A DNA stretch of 64,000 nt from Phytohabitans sp037414955 (GTDB lineage Bacteria; Actinomycetota; Actinomycetes; Mycobacteriales; Micromonosporaceae): positions 25,283-89,282 of the forward strand of contig JBBEWH010000180.1 of the NCBI GenBank assembly GCA_037414955.1, read 5' to 3'. Positions 6,183 through 15,800 of the stretch are shown piece by piece. Every line of letters starts with the position of its first letter. Within the stretch, counting starts at the first letter, position 1. Under the pieces are notes generated by a model that had not been told where the DNA came from, did no database searches, and was given only the letters and a program-made list of their open reading frames with translations. A program made the position numbers and the translations under genes.

Positions 6183-8579
6183 GTGGCCGCTGACGACGGC
6201 CGCCTGCTGCTGCGGCAACTGTGTGACGACCTGCGGCTGCTCCGCTCGCAGGCGGGCGGGCCCAGCCTGCGCGGCCTGGCGGTGCGGGTACGGCTGGGCA
6301 AGAGCCAGGTGGGGGCGATCGTCAACGGCCGGATCGGACGGCTGCCGGATTGGGAGGTCGTCCGGGGCGTCGTCGACGGTTGCCGCCAGTACGCCCAGGA
6401 TCATGGCCGGCTGGACCGGCTGTCGGTGGCCACCGGGATCGAGGAGTTCTGGCGCCCGCGGTACGCCCTGGTGGACTACGCGTTGCAGCACGCCGGGCGG
6501 CAGCGGCCACCGGCGCCGTCGCGACCGGCGACGGTACCCCGGCAGTTGCCGGCCGCCACGCGGCACTTCGCCGGGCGGGCCGGTCCGCTCGCCGCGCTGA
6601 ACGCGCTGCTGGCGGACGCCGCCACCGCGAACACTGCGGTGATCTCGGCGATCGAGGGCACCGCCGGCGTGGGCAAGACGGCCCTCGCCGTGTACTGGGC
6701 GCACCAGGTCGCCGACCACTTCCCCGACGGCCAGCTCTACGTCAACCTGCGCGGCTTCGGTCCGTCCGAGCCCGCGATGGAGCCGGGCGAGGCGATCCGT
6801 CGCTTCCTCGACGCCCTCGGCGTGCCGGTCCGGCGGATCCCGCCGGAGCCGGACGCGCTGGCTGCCCTGTACCGGACCGAACTCGCCGGTCGACGGCTGC
6901 TGATCCTGCTGGACAATGCCCGCGACGGCGCGCAGGTCCGGCCGTTGCTGCCCGGCGCCGCGGGCTGCCTGGTCCTGGTCACCAGCCGCGATCCGCTCAC
7001 CGGCCTGGTCGCCGCCGAGGGCGCCCAGCCCGTCACCGTCGATCCGCTCGACCACGACGAGGCGAGGCAGTTGCTGGTACGCCGCCTCGGCAGCGCGCGG
7101 ATCGCCGCCGAACCCCAGGCGGTCGACGAGATCATCACGCGGTGCGCCCGGCTGCCGCTGCCGCTGGCCATCGTCGCCGCCCACGCCGCGACCCGCCGGG
7201 TGCCGCTGCGCGAGCTGGCCGCCCAGCTCCGCGACGGCAGGCACGCGTTCGGGCTGCTCAACACCGGCGATCCAAGCACCGACGTGCACGCGGTGTTCGC
7301 CTGGTCGTACCGGGCGCTGACCCCGGCCGCGGCGCGGGTGTTCCGGCTTCTGGGCCGGCATCCCGGTCCGGACGCCACCGCGCCCGCCGTCGCCAGCCTC
7401 GCCGCGCTGCCGTTGCCCGACGTGCCGCCGCTGCTGGCCGAACTGACCCGCGCCAACCTGCTCACCGAACCGGCCCCCGGCCGGTACGCCTGCCACGATC
7501 TGCTGCGCGCCTACGCGTCCTACCTGAGCGACACCCTGGAGACCCCGCCGGACCGCGAGGCCGCGACCGGCCGCATCCTCGACCACTACCTGCACACCGC
7601 CGGCGCCGCCGACCGGCTACTGCACCCGCATCGAGACGCCGTCACCCTCGAACCGCCCCGGCTGGGCGCCGCGCCGGAGTCGCTGGGCGGGCCGGCCGCC
7701 GCCCGCGCCTGGCTCGCCGCCGAACTTCCGGTGCTGCTCGCGGCGGTGGACCGCGCCGCGGGCGGCGGGTGCGACCGGCACGCCTGGCAGCTCGCCTGGA
7801 TCCTGACCGGCTACCTGGAACACAGCCGGCGCTGGCCCGACCAGCTCGCCGTCGGCGGGGCGGCGAGGCTCGCCGCCGGACGGCTCGCCGACCCGCGCGC
7901 GTCGGCCATCGCCCACCGGATCCTGGCCCGCCCGTACATCGAGACCGGCCGCCACGCCGACGCCCGCGCGCACCTCGAACGCGCCCTCAATCTCGACACC
8001 GGCGGCGGTGACCTCGCCGGCCAGGCCCATGACCACCACCTCCTCGCCTACCTCGGGGAACGGCAAGGCCGGTACGCCGTCGCCCTCGACCACACCCGGC
8101 AGGCCCTCGCGCTGTACCGCGGGGCGAACCACCGGTACGGGCAAGCCTCCGCCCTCAACGCGGTCGGTTGGTTCCAGGTCCATCTCGGCGACCACGCCCA
8201 CGCCGTGGCCGCCTGCCAGGAGGCCCTCGCCCTGCTTCGCGCGCTGGGCGACCGTCGCGGCGAGGCAGCCACATTGGACAGTCTCGGCTACGCGTACCAC
8301 CATCTCGGCGACTACCCGCGCGCCGTCACCAGCTTTCGCCAGGCGGTCGTGCGGCTCCGCGCCCTCGGCGCGCGCTACCCGGAAGCGGCCACGCTCACCC
8401 ACCTGGGCGACAGTCACCTACTCGCTGGCCGGCCGGGCGCGGCGCGGACCGCGTGGCGGCGGGCGCTGGCGATCCTCACCGACCTCGACCACCCCGACGC
8501 GGAAGGCGTCCGGGCGAGGCTCGCCTCCGCTGACGCCGGCGTGGACCGCCCGCGCCGCAGCGCGTCCTCCGCACCGTAG
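6183..8579 (+). CDS. NB-ARC/TPR signal-transduction regulator (AfsR/SARP-like without the SARP domain)
   Basis: 798 residues from a GTG at 6183. Residues about 5-75 form an HTH-like region (LRGLAVRVRLGKSQVGAIVN). An NB-ARC ATPase follows. Its Walker A is GTAGVGKT at residues 159-166, its Walker B is LLILLDNA near 240, and it has a LVLVTSRD sensor and a LPLPLAIVAAHAA GxP-type motif. A winged-helix part lies around 380-450. The C-terminus (about 590-780) is tetratricopeptide repeats, for example ALNAVGWFQVHLGDHAHAVA and TLDSLGYAYHHLGDYPRAVT. Such proteins are STAND-type switches controlling secondary metabolism or stress genes. The target is unknown; the divergent small secreted protein is one candidate, and the siderophore locus begins 0.8 kb downstream. 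Confidence 0.85.
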   Translation: MAADDGRLLLRQLCDDLRLLRSQAGGPSLRGLAVRVRLGKSQVGAIVNGRIGRLPDWEVVRGVVDGCRQYAQDHGRLDRLSVATGIEEFWRPRYALVDYALQHAGRQRPPAPSRPATVPRQLPAATRHFAGRAGPLAALNALLADAATANTAVISAIEGTAGVGKTALAVYWAHQVADHFPDGQLYVNLRGFGPSEPAMEPGEAIRRFLDALGVPVRRIPPEPDALAALYRTELAGRRLLILLDNARDGAQVRPLLPGAAGCLVLVTSRDPLTGLVAAEGAQPVTVDPLDHDEARQLLVRRLGSARIAAEPQAVDEIITRCARLPLPLAIVAAHAATRRVPLRELAAQLRDGRHAFGLLNTGDPSTDVHAVFAWSYRALTPAAARVFRLLGRHPGPDATAPAVASLAALPLPDVPPLLAELTRANLLTEPAPGRYACHDLLRAYASYLSDTLETPPDREAATGRILDHYLHTAGAADRLLHPHRDAVTLEPPRLGAAPESLGGPAAARAWLAAELPVLLAAVDRAAGGGCDRHAWQLAWILTGYLEHSRRWPDQLAVGGAARLAAGRLADPRASAIAHRILARPYIETGRHADARAHLERALNLDTGGGDLAGQAHDHHLLAYLGERQGRYAVALDHTRQALALYRGANHRYGQASALNAVGWFQVHLGDHAHAVAACQEALALLRALGDRRGEAATLDSLGYAYHHLGDYPRAVTSFRQAVVRLRALGARYPEAATLTHLGDSHLLAGRPGAARTAWRRALAILTDLDHPDAEGVRARLASADAGVDRPRRSASSAP

Positions 8580-8606
8580 CGCCGGCGAGACACGACCGTG
8601 GCGGGT

Positions 8607-9341
8607 CTAGCGGAGGCGGATGCGGACCCGGCGGTTCTGCTTGCCCTTGCTCTCCACCTTGACCACCTGGACCGTGCCGACCTGGGCCGTGGACGCCACG
8701 TGCGTGCCGCCGTCGGCCTGCACGTCGAGGCCGACGATGTCGACGATCCGGACCTCCTCCTCGCCGGGCGGGATGAGGTTGGTCTGGGTGCGGATGATGT
8801 CGGGCAGCGCCAGCGCCTTCTCGCGCGGCAGCACCTGTACGGCGACCGGGCGGTCGGCCGCGACCTCGGCGTTGACGGCGTCCTCCAGCAGGCTCTTGAA
8901 GCCCTCGGGCACCTGCGGCAGGTTGAAGTCCATCCGGGCCTCGCCGGGCTCCATGTTGCCACCGGTCACCAGCGCGCCGAAGTCGCGGAACACGACCCCG
9001 CACAGCACGTGCAGGCCGGAGTGGGTGCGCATCAGCATGGTGCGCCGCGAGTCGTCGAGGGCGCCGCGCACCTCGGCGCCGACGGGCGGCACCGGGTCGC
9101 CGTCGGCCGGCGTCAGGTACAGGTCGTCGCCCTTGGAGGTGCCGACGACGCGGGTCTGGGTGCCCTGCCACAGCAGCACGCCGTGGTCTGGCGGCTGGCC
9201 GCCGCCGCCCGGGTAGAACGCCGAGCGGTCCAGCACGATGCCCCGCTCCGGGTCGACGTGCAGCACGGTGCAGGTCCAGGTGCGCAGCGACGGGTCGGCC
9301 AGGTCGAGGCGCTCGGTGCGGCCATGATGCGTGATCCCCAT
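8607..9341 (-). CDS. AlaX-type alanyl-tRNA editing protein
   Basis: 244 residues with the AlaRS/ThrRS editing fold. The N-terminal part has the glycine-rich FYPGGGGQP strand (residues 42-50) typical of AlaX-M/L proteins. The zinc site has HSGLH (H107, H111) and DGGTH (H214). The position that is usually Cys in CxxxH is Asp (D210), so the metal ligand set would be His-His-Asp-His. These enzymes hydrolyse mischarged Ser- or Gly-tRNA(Ala) in trans. The gene overlaps nothing and converges with the NB-ARC regulator. Its start lies about 20 bp from a family A palindrome that separates it from the formyltransferase gene. Confidence 0.85.
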   Translation of the reverse strand: MGITHHGRTERLDLADPSLRTWTCTVLHVDPERGIVLDRSAFYPGGGGQPPDHGVLLWQGTQTRVVGTSKGDDLYLTPADGDPVPPVGAEVRGALDDSRRTMLMRTHSGLHVLCGVVFRDFGALVTGGNMEPGEARMDFNLPQVPEGFKSLLEDAVNAEVAADRPVAVQVLPREKALALPDIIRTQTNLIPPGEEEVRIVDIVGLDVQADGGTHVASTAQVGTVQVVKVESKGKQNRRVRIRLR

Positions 9342-9359
9342 GTCCCTCGACGCTACCCC

Positions 9360-9413
9360 ATGATCAGGGCGTCCTTCAGGTAGCTCTGGCTACGTGAAGG
9401 ACGCCCTGATCAT
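9360..9413. repeat. Palindrome family A
   Basis: 54 bp: ATGATCAGGGCGTCCTTCA at the left, with its reverse complement at the right, around CTCTGG. The 24-bp arms differ at one position. It lies between the start of the AlaX gene and the end of the formyltransferase gene, and overlaps the last base of the latter. Confidence 0.9.
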
Positions 9414-10375
9414 CAAGAGGGGGTGGGGGTGAGGTAGCCGCCCATGGTGCGGAAGTAGTCGGTCGCGGCGTACTCGGTGCCGTCCTCGGTGCGGAGCCGG
9501 CGGATGACCAGGCCGGGGTTGCGGCCGCGCCGCGCGTCGGCGCCGGCCACGATCACCACGCCGTCGCCCTCCCGGATGAAGATCCGGCCCGGCGTGCCGC
9601 CGTACCGGGCCGCCGAGACCGCCGCCGAGAGGATCCGGATCCGCTGGCCCCGGTGGAAGGTGAAAGCGTTCGGGTACGGGTCGGACTGCGCGCGGACCAG
9701 GCGCTCGATCTCGTCAGCCGGCCACGTCCAGTCGATGCGGCTGTCCTCGACGGACCGCTTGTGGAAGAAGCTGGCCTGGGTGCGGTCCTGTTTGACCCAG
9801 TCGGTGCGGCCGGACGCGATGAGCGCGAGCGCGTCGGTGGTGATGGGGCCGAAGAGGTCGAGCGTGCGGTGGAAGAGGTCGGTGGTGGTGTCGGTCGGGC
9901 CGACCGGCACGGCGCGCTGGAGCACGATGTCGCCGGCGTCGAGCTCGTCGTCCATCATGTGCGCGGTGACGCCGACCTCCGGCTCACCGTTGATCAGCGC
10001 CCAGATCAGCGGCGCGAAGCCGGCGTACTTCGGCAGCAGCGAGTCGTGCACGTTGAGGGTGCCGAGGCGGGGCAGCCGGAAGACGGCGGGCGGGATCCAG
10101 GTGCGCCAGTTGGTGGCGACGATGATGTCTGGGTCGGCCGCCCGCAGCGGTTCTTGGAGATCGTCGGGCCGGTTGCGGACCAGCACCGGTACACCGTGCT
10201 TCTCCGCGAGCTCGGCGACCGAGTCGTCCCAGATCTTCTCGTACGCGTGGTCGCTCGGTGGGTGCGTGACCACGAGGGCGACCTCGTGCTCGGAGTCGAG
10301 CAGGGCCTGGAGGGTGCGGTGACCCCAGGTTTGGTACCCGAACATAACGATTCGCATCGGTGACCCGTCTCGCAT
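9413..10375 (-). CDS. N5-hydroxyornithine formyltransferase (siderophore biosynthesis)
   Basis: 320 residues. The ATG at 10373-10375 follows GAAGGGGCACC, a good ribosome site; the conserved part begins at the second ATG (10357), MRIVMFGYQTWGHRTLQALL. The protein is homologous to methionyl-tRNA formyltransferase. It has the 10-formyl-THF-binding and catalytic segment NVHDSLLPKYAGFAPLIWAL and the HMMDDELDAGDIVLQ strand (catalytic Asn/His/Asp set). GYQTWGHR and the operon context fit the coelichelin-type enzymes that N-formylate N5-hydroxyornithine. It is divergent from the ornithine monooxygenase gene, with two iron boxes between, so it should be made under iron starvation. A housekeeping Fmt is unlikely given the context. 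Confidence 0.85.
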   Translation of the reverse strand: MRDGSPMRIVMFGYQTWGHRTLQALLDSEHEVALVVTHPPSDHAYEKIWDDSVAELAEKHGVPVLVRNRPDDLQEPLRAADPDIIVATNWRTWIPPAVFRLPRLGTLNVHDSLLPKYAGFAPLIWALINGEPEVGVTAHMMDDELDAGDIVLQRAVPVGPTDTTTDLFHRTLDLFGPITTDALALIASGRTDWVKQDRTQASFFHKRSVEDSRIDWTWPADEIERLVRAQSDPYPNAFTFHRGQRIRILSAAVSAARYGGTPGRIFIREGDGVVIVAGADARRGRNPGLVIRRLRTEDGTEYAATDYFRTMGGYLTPTPS

Positions 10376-10397
10376 GGTGCCCCTTCGAATGGTGACG

Positions 10398-10416
10398 TAG
10401 GTCAGGCTTGCCTAAG
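10398..10416. promoter_or_regulatory. Iron box (DmdR/IdeR-type operator), first of two
   Basis: TAGGTCAGGCTTGCCTAAG is a 19-bp imperfect palindrome close to the actinobacterial iron-box consensus TTAGGTTAGGCTAACCTAA. It lies in the divergent promoter region, nearer the formyltransferase start (about 22 bp upstream). Confidence 0.85.
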
Positions 10417-10424
10417 ACGGTAAC

Positions 10425-10443
10425 TTAAGCAAGGCTGTCCTAA
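10425..10443. promoter_or_regulatory. Iron box, second of two
   Basis: TTAAGCAAGGCTGTCCTAA is a second iron-box-like palindrome, 27 bp (centre to centre) from the first and about 29 bp upstream of the monooxygenase ATG. Two boxes in the divergent region imply iron-dependent repression of both directions by a DtxR-family repressor. Confidence 0.8.
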
Positions 10444-10471
10444 GTCGCAACGGGCGAGTGATGGGACGGAC

Positions 10472-11773
10472 ATGTCACGGGTACCGATGTACGACGTCGT
10501 GGGAGTGGGGTTCGGCCCATCGAACCTGGCGCTGGCCATCGCGCTGGCCGAGCAGGACATACCACTGGCGGCGGTCTTCCTGGAGCGCCAACCCCGCTTC
10601 GGCTGGCACCGGGGCATGCTGCTCGACGACGCGACCATGCAGGTGTCGTTCCTCAAGGACCTGGTCACGCTGCGCAACCCCAGCAGCGCGTTCACGTTCC
10701 TGCGCTACCTGCACGGCAAGGGCCGGTTGATCGACTTCATCAACCACAAGAACCTCTTCCCGCTGCGCGTGGAGTTCCACGACTATCTGGAATGGGCGGC
10801 CGCGCAGGTCGAGGACCAGGTCCGCTACGGGCACGAGGTGGTCGGATTGGCGCCGGCGCCGCCCGATGGCGACGGCGAGATCGGGTACGTGGACGTGACG
10901 GTCCGACACTCCTCAGAGCAGTCCGACGGTGAGGCGCACACGTACCGGGCACGCAACCTGGTCTTCGCCACCGGCCTGCGGCCCTGCCTGCCCGACGGCG
11001 TGACCACGTCCGCCCGGATCTGGCACAACAGCGACCTGCTCGCTCGGCTGGCCGCCCTGCCGGACCCGCCCCGACGGTTCGTCGTGGTCGGCGCCGGGCA
11101 GAGCGCCGCCGAGGTCACCGCCCACCTGCACGAGCGATACCCCGGCGCCGAGGTGTGCGGGGTCTTCTCCCGGTACGGGTACAGCCCGGCCGACGACAGC
11201 TCGTTCGCGAACCGCATCTTCGACCCGGACGCCGTCGGCGAGTTCTTCGACGCGCCGCAGGACGTGAAGCGGGCGCTCATCGACTACCACGGCAACACCA
11301 ACTACTCCGTTGTGGACGTCGACCTCATCGACGACCTGTACCGCCGGGTGTACCGGGAAAAGGTGCTCGGCACCGAACGGCTGCGGCTGTTCAACGTCTC
11401 CCGCCTCGTCGACACCGTCGAGACTCCCGGTGGTGTGCGCGCCACTGTGGAGTCGCTCGCCACCGGCGTGAAGACGGTGCTCGACGCCGACGTGGTGGTG
11501 TACGCCACCGGCTACCAGCCCGCCGACCCCTCGCAGTTGCTGGGCGAGGTCGCGCCCTACTGCCGCCGCGACGAGAACGGCCGGCTGCGGGTGGCGCGGG
11601 ACTACCGCGTCGTGACCGCGCCGGAGCTGCGCGCCGGCGTGTACCTGCAGGGCGGCACCGAGCACACGCACGGGATCACGTCGTCGCTGCTGTCGAACAC
11701 GGCTGTCCGGGTCGCCGACATTCTCCGGTCCATCGTGGACCGCAAGGCGGACCGGGTGCACGAGTACGCCTGA
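10472..11773 (+). CDS. L-ornithine N5-monooxygenase (siderophore biosynthesis)
   Basis: 433 residues; ATG at 10472 after GGGACGGA. It is an FAD/NADPH N-hydroxylating monooxygenase of the SidA/PvdA/CchB group. The FAD motif is GVGFGPSNLALA (about residues 9-20), the NADPH motif GAGQSAAE (about 206-213) and the C-terminal signature ATGYQP (about 346-351). It converts L-ornithine to N5-hydroxy-L-ornithine, the hydroxamate precursor. Lysine-type (IucD) use cannot be fully excluded, but the hydroxyornithine-type NRPS code downstream supports ornithine. It is first in an apparent operon with the binding lipoprotein (54 bp later) and the NRPS, and is preceded by iron boxes. Confidence 0.9.
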   Translation: MSRVPMYDVVGVGFGPSNLALAIALAEQDIPLAAVFLERQPRFGWHRGMLLDDATMQVSFLKDLVTLRNPSSAFTFLRYLHGKGRLIDFINHKNLFPLRVEFHDYLEWAAAQVEDQVRYGHEVVGLAPAPPDGDGEIGYVDVTVRHSSEQSDGEAHTYRARNLVFATGLRPCLPDGVTTSARIWHNSDLLARLAALPDPPRRFVVVGAGQSAAEVTAHLHERYPGAEVCGVFSRYGYSPADDSSFANRIFDPDAVGEFFDAPQDVKRALIDYHGNTNYSVVDVDLIDDLYRRVYREKVLGTERLRLFNVSRLVDTVETPGGVRATVESLATGVKTVLDADVVVYATGYQPADPSQLLGEVAPYCRRDENGRLRVARDYRVVTAPELRAGVYLQGGTEHTHGITSSLLSNTAVRVADILRSIVDRKADRVHEYA

Positions 11774-11827
11774 GATCCACTCAGTCTGAGAATCCAGTCA
11801 GTCTGATATTCCACAAGGGAGAACCCA

Positions 11828-12829
11828 TTGAGTACGCGTTGGAGAGCGCCGCTGGCGCTCGCCCTCATCGGCGCGCTGGCGCTGGCCGGCTGCGGCTCCT
11901 CGTCGGACGACGGCGATGACGCCGCGTCCTCCAACACCGCGAGCGTCTTCCCGGTCACGGTCACGCACAAGTACGGCAGCACCGAGATCAAGGCCGAGCC
12001 GAAAAAGGTGATCACCCTCGGGCTCAGCGACCAGGACGCGGTGCTGGCCCTCGGTATCAAGCCGATCGGCGCGGTCGACTGGTTCAAGGAGCGCCCGTTC
12101 GGCAAGTGGCCGTGGGTGCAGTGGGGCAGCACGCCGCCGGAGATCGTCGGCGAGCGCGACGAGTTCAACATGGAGAAGATCGCGGCGCTCCAGCCGGACC
12201 TCATCCTCGCCCAGTACAGCGGCATGACCAAGGAGAACTACGAGACCCTGTCGGGCATCGCGCCGACCGTGGGCCAGCCCAAGGACTACGCCGACTACGT
12301 CGCTCCGTGGGAAGTGATGACGAAGCAGATCGGCAAGGCGCTGGGCAAGGAGAAGGAGATCGACGCGCAGATCGCGGCGATCGACAAGCGGTTCGCCGAG
12401 GTCCGCGCGCAGCACCCGGAGTGGGCCGGCAAGACGGTCGCCGTCGTCGACCCGTACGTGCCCGGCGAGTACGCGGTGTTCTCCTCCACCGACCCCAAGG
12501 CGCTGTTCATGACCCAGATGGGCTTCAAGGTCCCGGCCGAGATCGACAAGCTCGCCGGCAAGGACAACGCCACCGTGATCAGCTCCGAGCGGCTCGACCT
12601 CGTCGACGTGGACCTGCTGCTGTTCCTTACCAGCGACGCCGGCGCCGAGCCGCGGGTCAAGGCCGACAAGGTGTACCAGAACCTGAAGGTCGCCAAGGAG
12701 GGGCGCGCGATGTTCCTGCCGTACGAGGACCCGCCGATCGGTGGCGCGCTGTCCTTCAACACGGTGCTGAGCATCCCGTACGCCATCGACCAGGTGGTAC
12801 CGATCCTGGCCGGCGGCACGAGCAAGTAA
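11828..12829 (+). CDS. Iron-siderophore ABC transporter, substrate-binding lipoprotein
   Basis: 333 residues from a TTG at 11828 with AAGGGAG eight bases upstream. The signal peptide ends in a lipobox LALAGC, with the lipidated Cys at residue 22 followed by a Ser/Asp-rich linker. The body is a FecB/FepB-type clustered periplasmic-binding fold: KKVITLGLSDQDAVLALGIK at the start, AALQPDLILAQYSG in the first lobe, a long central helix around KQIGKALGKEKEIDAQIA, and a second lobe. It would capture the ferric siderophore outside the membrane and deliver it to FecCD permeases such as the pair at 31.4-33.4 kb. It sits between the monooxygenase and the NRPS and is probably cotranscribed. Confidence 0.9.
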   Translation: MSTRWRAPLALALIGALALAGCGSSSDDGDDAASSNTASVFPVTVTHKYGSTEIKAEPKKVITLGLSDQDAVLALGIKPIGAVDWFKERPFGKWPWVQWGSTPPEIVGERDEFNMEKIAALQPDLILAQYSGMTKENYETLSGIAPTVGQPKDYADYVAPWEVMTKQIGKALGKEKEIDAQIAAIDKRFAEVRAQHPEWAGKTVAVVDPYVPGEYAVFSSTDPKALFMTQMGFKVPAEIDKLAGKDNATVISSERLDLVDVDLLLFLTSDAGAEPRVKADKVYQNLKVAKEGRAMFLPYEDPPIGGALSFNTVLSIPYAIDQVVPILAGGTSK

Positions 12830-12846
12830 GTAAGGGTGGGTTGGCT

Positions 12847-15800
12847 GTGAGGCTGGCGACGTTTCCGGAGCTGTTCGCGGCGCGCGTGCGCGAGACCCCC
12901 GACGCGGTGGCGCTCGTGTACGAGGATGTCGAGCTGACCTATGCGGCGCTGAACGCTCGCGCGAACCGGCTGGCCCACGCCCTGATCGCCCGGGGGGTGG
13001 GGCCGGAACGCGTGGTGGCGCTGGCCCTGCCCCGGTCGGCGGACATGATCGTGGCCCAGGTGGCCGTGCTCAAGGCCGGCGGGGCGTACCTGCCGATCGA
13101 CCCGGACTATCCAGCCGAGCGGATCGCCTACATGCTGGCCGACGCGTCGCCGGTCTGCCAGCTGTCCACTGTGCCCGCGCTCGACGGGCATCCCGACACC
13201 GACCCCGAGGTGGCGCTGAGCCCGCGGCACGCGGCTTACGTCATCTACACCTCCGGCTCGACCGGGCGGCCCAAGGGCGTGGTGCTGTCGCACGCCGGCG
13301 TGGCGAAGCTGATCGCCACCCAGGTGGAGCGGTTCGGGGTCGGGCCGCACAGTCGGGTGCTCCAGTTCGCCTCGCCGAGCTTCGACGTGGCGTTCTGGGA
13401 CCTGTGCCTGGGGCTGCTCTCCGGCGGCCGGCTCATCGTCGTGCCGGCCGACCGGAGAGTCCCCGGGGCGGCGCTCACCGAGTACGCCGAGAAGCACGGC
13501 GCGAACTTCCTCATCCTCCCGCCCGCGCTGCTCGCCTCCCTGCCCGACGACTGCGCCCTGCCCGACGGGGCCACCCTGCTGGCCGGCACCGAGCGGGTCG
13601 CGCCGGAACTGGTCGCCCGGTACGCGCGCCGGCAGCGGATGTTCAACGCGTACGGGCCCACCGAGGCGACCGTCAACTCCACCCTGGGTCTCTGCTCTCC
13701 CGCACCGCTGGTGGACGGGTCCGTCCCGATCGGCGTGCCCGACCCGGGCACCCGCGCCTACGTGCTGGACGAGGCGCTGCGCCCGGCGCCGGCCGGTGCG
13801 CCGGGCGAGCTCTACCTCGCCGGTCCGGGGCTGGCGCGCGGCTACCTGGGCCAGCCCGGCTTGACGGCGGCCCGGTTCGTGGCCGACCCGTACACCCCCG
13901 GGGAACGGATGTACCGCACCGGCGACCTCGTGCGGGAGCTGCCCGACGGCCGGCTGGACTTCCTCGGCCGCACCGACGACCAGGTGAAGATCCGCGGGTA
14001 CCGGATCGAGCCGGGCGAGGTGGAGAGCGTCCTGCGTGGACACCCGGCGGTGGCGCAGGTGGCGGTGCTGGGCCGCGCCGACTCCTCCGGCACGAAGCGG
14101 CTGGTGGCCTACGTCGTGCCGGCGCTGCGACCCGACGACGCATCGCGTAGCCCCGCGGACGGCCAGATCGCGCGCGGTTCGGCTGACGGCCAGGTCGAGG
14201 TCTGGCGGGAGACGCACGACGCGCTGTTCACCACGTCTGGCGACGACCCGTTCGCCGGCTGGACCAGCAGCTACGACGGCGCGCCGATCCCGACCGACGA
14301 GATGCGGGAGTGGTGGGACGCCACCGTGGAGCGGGTCCGCGCCCTGCGGCCGCGGCGGGTGCTGGAGATCGGTGTCGGCAGCGGCATGATCCTGACCGGT
14401 GTCGCGCCGCACGTCGACGCGTACTGGGGATTGGACCTGTCGGCCTCCGCGATCGACAACCTGCGGGCCCGGATCCCCGTGACCTACGCCGACCGGGTCG
14501 AGTTGCACGCCCAGCCCGCGCATGACCTCGGCGGCCTGCCCACCGGCTTCTTCGACACCGTCGTCATCAACTCGGTGGCGATGTACTTCCCGAACGCCGA
14601 CTACCTCACCGGCGTCCTGCGCGAGTCCGTGGCGCTGCTCGCGCCGGGTGGCCGGGTCTTCGTCGGCGACGTGCGCAACCTTCGCCTGCTCCGTCACTTC
14701 CGCACCGCCGTCGAACACCACCGTTCGGGGACGGTCGATCCGGCCGCCGTGGACCGGGCGGTGGCGTGGGAACGCGAACTCCTCCTCGACCCCGACTACT
14801 TCGCCGCCCTGCCCGACGTGCTGGCGGACGTCGGCCGGGTGGACATCCACCTCAAGCGAGGCCGCAGCCACAACGAACTAACCCGCTACCGCTACGACGT
14901 CGTATTGACGCAAGGAAGGGCCCCTTCCTATCGCTTTACGCATAGGAAGGGCCCCTTCCAATCACTCGCGGCGCTGGAGGGCGCGCTGGGGGAGCCGCGC
15001 GACGGGTTCCGGGTGACGGGCATCCCCAACGCCCGCCTGACCGGGGACGCCGCCGCCGTCGACCCGGAGGACGTGCGGGCGCTGGGGGAGCGTTTCGGGT
15101 ACACGGTGGACCTGACCTGGACCGCGGACGGCGACCAGGGAGAGTTCGACGCGGTCTTCACCCGGCCGGGCACCGAGCCCGGCCCGCTCTATGAGTCCGG
15201 CCCGCTCTATGAGTCCGGCCCGCTCTATGAGTCCGGCCCGATCTACGAGTCCGGCACGGGCCAACGCCCATACGCCAACACACCGGCGCCGTTCGTCGAC
15301 GTCAACGCGCTCATGAGAGCCGTCCGCGGGTACGCCCGCGAGCACCTGCCGGAGTACATGGTGCCGGCCGCGATCGTGTCGCTGCACCGGCTGCCGGTCG
15401 CGCCGAGCGGCAAGCTGGACCGCGCCGCCCTGCCGGCACCCGACTTCGCCGCGCTCGCCACCGGGCGCCCGCCCCGGAACCCGCGCGAGGAGACGCTCTG
15501 CGCGCTCGTCGCCGACGTGCTCGACCTGCCCCGGGTGGGCATCGACGACGACTTCTTCGCGCTCGGCGGCGACAGCATCGTCGCGATCCAGCTGATCGTA
15601 CGGGCCCGCAAGGCCGGTATCGCGCTGTCGCCGCGCGACGTCTTCCAGCGGCGCACGGTGGCGGCGCTGGCGGCGGCCGCGGGAGAGGTGGTCGCCGCCC
15701 CGTCGGATGCGGCTGAGGCTTCGGCGGTGGCGCCGCTCACCCCGCTCCAGGAGGGGTTCTTCTTCCATGCTCACCTCGACCCGGCGTCCGATGTGTACGC

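Noticed and set aside
5118..7595. 825-codon minus-strand frame opposite the NB-ARC regulator
   Set aside because: Antisense shadow over most of its length; only the short 5200-5390 part looked faintly gene-like and it has no start.
12106..12846. The NRPS frame stays open about 740 bp upstream of the chosen start
   Set aside because: This part overlaps the substrate-binding lipoprotein gene in another frame and shows Arg/Gly-rich shadow composition; adenylation-domain similarity begins only at 12847.
12295..14871. Very long open frame on the minus strand (858 codons) opposite the NRPS
   Set aside because: Composition (Arg, Gly, His, Val rich) is that of an antisense shadow in high-GC DNA; no start context or family match. 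The same applies to the long minus-strand frames at 17254-20967, 21358-24009 and 25114-27258.
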